Part shown: piece after piece, positions 60,489-64,000 of the stretch
Numbering within the stretch: position 1 is the stretch's first letter
Layout of the letters: each line of letters opens with the position of its first letter
DNA from: Allodiplogaster sudhausi
Lineage: Eukaryota > Nematoda > Chromadorea > Rhabditida > Diplogasteridae
Assembly (NCBI GenBank): GCA_945643635.1
Contig: CALZFC010000354.1
Coordinates: 3,289,501 to 3,353,500, forward strand
DNA: 64,000 nt
Direction: 5' to 3'
Notes under the pieces: generated by a model
The model's input: only the letters and a program-made list of their open reading frames with translations
Database searches by the model: none
Told to the model about the DNA's origin: nothing
Position numbers and translations under genes: made by a program

Positions 60489-60756
60489 CTCAAGAGGAAA
60501 ATGGATTTAGGAATTATTTATCATTTTGCAAAATAGTTTCTCCAACAATCGGTCGCTTGGAAATTATTCTGTTAAATTTTTGCCGAAATGAGACCGAAGA
60601 ATGTCGATTACTACCATGGAACAATCCATCGAAATATTTCAAAATAATGGTGCTCTTTTCGATCCATCCACCGATCTCCACAAATCTCCGCGAATATCGC
60701 TGAAAACCTTGAAAGCCGCGCTGGCATCCGGGGCGTCTGCGGGCGCCTCTGCGAAC
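58961..60756 (-). pseudogene. SSP-like gene copy 3: 5'-deleted, with 15-fold amplified last exon
   Basis: On the minus strand: the last 49 nt of exon 2 (60756-60708), an intron with homology to the other copies, then the 48-nt terminal coding exon (first copy 60488-60441) encoding AAAVAGEVTLPISAQ and stop. That exon, with its polypyrimidine-ag acceptor and the start of the 3' UTR, is repeated 15 times down to 58961. Homology to other SSP copies stops abruptly at 60756, inside exon 2; the rest of the gene is missing. Confidence 0.85.
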
Positions 60757-60781
60757 AAGAAAATAATAATGCCTATTCCAG

Positions 60782-60919
60782 GAGGACACGAACAACGACC
60801 GCATCACCATCGAGTATACCAACACCCCGGACGGCGCTGCCAAGCAGTTCCGTCGCGAGTTGTTCCAGGGCGACAGCATGGTCCGCCGCAGGAACCTCCC
60901 CATCGAGTACAGCCCTTGA
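60782..60919 (+). pseudogene. Orphan terminal exon of a major sperm protein gene
   Basis: After a cctattccag acceptor, 46 codons encode the MSP C-terminus ([40 protein letters not shown], stop). MSPs are about 126 aa cytoskeletal proteins of nematode sperm. The 5' two thirds are missing: only about 25 bp of intron remain before the SSP copy 3 fragment on the other strand. Differences from the usual consensus (IEY for VEW, REL for REW) may reflect relaxed selection or a divergent paralog. Confidence 0.85.
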
Positions 60920-62090
60920 AGATTTTCGGACGTCTTTGACCTTCCAAAACACACCATTCTCTTCTCCATTTCAAAAAAAATTTTCTTGAAGTAGAATGGT
61001 TGTATTCAATATTTGGAAAGGCTGTATTTTATTATTTGGAAAGGATTGTACAGAAAAAGAGCTCGCTAGTAGCTTCAGAGATTTATTATTTACACAGTAA
61101 TATTAACAGGTGAATCACTGATTTATCTACCTATCTATACCTAGGTTGCAATTGAGCATACTATTTACTCGCGAATCTAAATTTATTTATCTATATACAT
61201 CGATTTAGATGTGACAAATAAATGTAGTCTATTCGGCTTTCGTTCCGAGAACGAATAGAGTAGATAATTCATTAGAACTAAGAAATAAAGAGGAAAACCG
61301 AACAATATTCTTATTACTTGTTCGATTTCTCTATACAGCTTAGAAGCCAAATGGACGGCATTTACATATGTACATTCGTGCGGTGAGCACGAAGACATGA
61401 TCCACCGAAAAGCAGGGCGCACACTTGGATTTCTACACTATTTGCTGAAATGAGAGTCGGTCAATTGGCAGAATTGCATGTTATAAAAAATATAAATTGT
61501 GAAATAAAATATAAAAATCGCAAAATATCACGTGAAAGTAGGCAGATTGATGCACGTAGAACTCTTTGTTTGCGAATTCCTGTCCGAATATGTTTTTCGT
61601 TGGCCTCTTGTGGTATCTACACGTTTCAAGTTAGAGTACTAAAATTTTTGAAACAATTTTTATGGAATTCAAAGTGCAATTCGGAGGGAAAAAATTAAAT
61701 TTTCTGCCATCAGAGTTTTTGACCTTTTAGGATCAACATGCAAAATCTCAACTTGATGATCACATTAAATTTGAGCTTTGCACTGAATCTCAGACATTTT
61801 GTAATTACAAGACTCTATTAAAGGCACTTTACATTATTTGTTTTGCTGGTTCATGCACGAAAATGCTCAATCCTGAATTTATGCACTATTTGCTCGAATG
61901 AGAGTCGGCCAATTGGCGAAATTACATGACAAATAAAAGAGAACTTACAAGTGCAAAGGTGGAATTGCACTGAAAAGTGCACAGAGTAAGAATGCAAAGT
62001 GCGCTTTGGCAGTATAAAAGAAGCCTTTTTCCTCATTTGTCGCCTGTCTTAAGCCGTCTGCGCTCTCCTCTCCACCTTCACTCTCTCGCC
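60920..62090. other. Spacer and promoter of SSP copy 4
   Basis: 60975-61215 is downstream DNA; part (61150-61215) is inverted relative to 44230-44320. 61550-62028 resembles the region upstream of SSP copy 2, ending in AGTATAAAAGAAGCC (62011-62025). No exon. Confidence 0.6.
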
Positions 62091-62751
62091 ATGTCTGCTC
62101 TCTCCGTCGACCCCCCCGCGGCCACGGTCCCTGCCGCCGGCGGTGCCTCCGTTCATCAGATCGCGCGGCCCGCCTTGTCTTCAAGGTTTGCCATTCCGAA
62201 CACTTAGTTCAGTGCAAGCCAAACAATATTCACCTTCCAATCCAAAGCTATGAATGTATTTTTATAACTTTAAAGTAACAACAATCTCCTTGCTTACAGG
62301 TGAAGTCGTCGAACAACAACGAGTACCGCCTGAATCCGGTGTTCGGCTTCGTTGAGCCGGGCGCGGCTGCCCCCCTCGAGATCACTCGGCTGGCCGGAGC
62401 ACCCAAGGAGGACAAGCTCGTCATCCAGTTCGCAGAGGCGCCCGCTGACGCCGCAGACGACAGCGCGGCTTTCAAGGTTTCCAGAGATATTCGAGGAGAT
62501 TTGAGGAGATTTGAAGAGATCGGTGGATGGATCGAAAAGAGAAAAATTCTTTTGAAACATTTCGATAGATTGTTCCATGGCAGTAATCGACATTCTTCGG
62601 TCTCATTTTGGTATGTTTTTATAGAATCATTTCGAAGCGACCGATTGTTCGAGATACTTTTGGCAAAATGATAAATAATTCCTAAATGCATTTTCCTCTT
62701 GAGGCGGCCGCCGTCGCTGGCGAGGTGACTCTGCCGATCTCGGCCCAGTAG
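62091..62751 (+). pseudogene. SSP-like sperm protein gene, copy 4, exon 1 deletion
   Basis: Exons 62091-62185, 62300-62476 and 62704-62751. Exon 1 lacks 10 bp present in copies 1 and 2 (the codons around ANPG), so the frame shifts and meets TGA at the exon 2 boundary. Exons 2 (KSSNNNEYRLNPVFGFVEP) and 3 (AGEVTLPISAQ) are otherwise intact, and the TATA-type promoter is conserved. It is a recent pseudogene unless the deletion is an assembly error. Confidence 0.85.
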
Positions 62752-63876
62752 AAGAAGCTCCTCCCCTGACCGCATCTCCATTCCCCCCTCCCCTCTCCGC
62801 CTCTAGTGGTCGACGACGACGATAAATACTTCGCTTCTATCACGACTTTGGTTTACATTGAAGTTCAATAAGAAAGGAAAGGAAAAATGAACATATATGA
62901 CAATGAGCTGTCAGATAATTTTTTCTTTCACAATCCATTTACCCGTGGATCCCCTGCTTTCCATGGGATCTTTCTTCGCGAGAATATAAATGCCCGCTAT
63001 TTGGCACGGATCAAATGTAGGAAAATCACAAGTAATGCAAAGAAAACATTTTCTGTTTTACTCGAGAATGCTTATTACTTCTTACGATTTCTATACATTT
63101 ATCACATCTCTGGCCTGAAGTGCGGAGAGCGAGAAGAAAGCATCCGTTCTGATCCCCCGGAAAGCTGGGGAAACAAGGGTTTCCCTAATTTGGTTAGACT
63201 GTGAAAAGGTACATTATTTAAATTGTACTATGCAAATTCATCCCATAGATGCCCCTAGTTCGAATCTGGATTTATGTTTCCAGTCATAGTGAAAGTAAGG
63301 GGCAGATATATAAATTCAAAACAAATTATGACAGTAATTAGAACAAACGGGGTAGTGAAAAGTTCAGAGATAAAAATTTGTAGTAGACGATAGTGGAAAA
63401 AGAGAGGAGACATCGGAAGAAAAGATAAAGAGAGAAAAATGATTGAGAAAGAAGATAGGTAGAGAGAGATACAATAATGACTGATAGAGAGAATTTGCGA
63501 GAAAGGTTCTACTCGAAGCAGTATGAGGTACTTTTTAAATTGTGTATGTTGAGAAACAGCAGGCACCCGAAACTGTTCCTACAAGGAAGATTTCACTTTT
63601 AAAAGAAAAAATGGAAATAAGGTAATGGACAGCGAAGTTTTCGACGCCTGCATTTCCCGATAACAACAAGTATAAATTAGGAATACTTTTTATAAACTCC
63701 GTCATGGTAGCGAAAGCCAACGGCAGAAAAAACTCTAATTATAACACTTGGCATCACATACGGCACACGGGGGGTGAGGCTTCCTGTGCATTTATTCAGG
63801 GATGGAATAAAACATGGCCTCGGACGGTGAGTGGAATGATGGAAGGAAGCGTGTGGCTCGGCAGAGGAAGGTCGTC
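62752..63876. other. Intergenic DNA
   Basis: No exon supported. 63100-63180 is an inverted diverged relative of 16600-16700. On the minus strand GAATAAATG near 63788 can serve as poly(A) signal for the gene entering at the right edge. Confidence 0.45.
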
Positions 63877-63915
63877 TTAGGCCGCCGGCGCATCCGGCAG
63901 GAAATCGTTCAGGTT
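63877..63915 (-). CDS. Terminal exon of a gene running off the window
   Basis: A ttatccag acceptor on the minus strand precedes 12 codons (NLNDFLPDAPAA) and a stop. A poly(A)-type signal lies about 85 bp further on. Upstream exons are beyond 64000; the product cannot be named. Confidence 0.4.
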   Translation of the reverse strand, partial: NLNDFLPDAPAA

Positions 63916-64000
63916 CTGGATAAAAAATACCGTAATTATTATAACCTTTTTATATACCAAGCTCTTGTAATTTTCTTTTTTATGTTTTGTAACTCTTCTA

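Noticed and set aside
58895..60703. 602-codon plus-strand frame made of a 34-residue repeat
   Set aside because: It is the antisense of the SSP terminal-exon array. The period (102 bp) is a multiple of three, so the frame stays open by arithmetic; no promoter or family supports it.

Overview
This is a eukaryotic window. The genes are split by many introns with GT-AG (and a few GC-AG) junctions, there is a nuclear tRNA-Phe, and the right half holds sperm genes of kinds found only in nematodes: an MSP C-terminal exon and several copies of a small MSP-like SSP gene. I infer a nematode genome. A Pristionchus-like or other diplogastrid source is possible but cannot be proven from the sequence alone. 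Dense (GA)n/(CT)n microsatellites fill introns and intergenic DNA between about 17 and 38 kb.

Left region (1-13.4 kb) is mobile DNA. It holds a truncated non-LTR reverse transcriptase (70-1155, minus). It also holds a two-gene minus-strand unit, 8934-3570: a C2H2/transposase-like protein followed closely by a SAMD3-like accessory protein. Next to that unit lies an array of 61-nt exon-like segments at 183-bp spacing (9.05-10.8 kb). A 1.76-kb foldback element with TA target duplication and tRNA-like boxes in both arms follows (11568-13326).

Middle region (13.5-43 kb) holds ordinary genes, reconstructed exon by exon with agreeing phases: a secreted PAN-domain protein (minus, 15750-13524, 327 aa); Lys/Glu-rich exons repeated in tandem (minus, 17.9-21 kb); the last exons of an unrecognised gene (minus, 24.6-24.1 kb); a storkhead/HAM-1 winged-helix gene (plus, 27022-31859, about 430 aa); an inositol polyphosphate multikinase gene (plus, 32716-36561, about 347 aa); the DNA polymerase delta small subunit (minus, 42821-37121, 478 aa); and tRNA-Phe(GAA) with a hAT-type MITE inside the polymerase gene's introns.

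Right region (43.6-64 kb) is a sperm-gene island in disarray. There are four SSP-like copies, each damaged in a different way. One has had its terminal exon amplified into 15 tandem 102-bp units and its 5' end cut off beside an orphan MSP terminal exon. The island also has a 46-aa membrane micropeptide gene whose only intron holds a 2.8-kb foldback element with TTAA ends, a seven-exon gene for a small basic protein, and a GYAPPPA-repeat protein gene. The last of these ends in a palindromic poly(A) signal shared with the exon array on the other strand. Similar TATAAAA promoters precede the sperm-type genes.

Exon coordinates are my own manual splice calls. They have no transcript support, but matching intron phases and expected family lengths support the main models.
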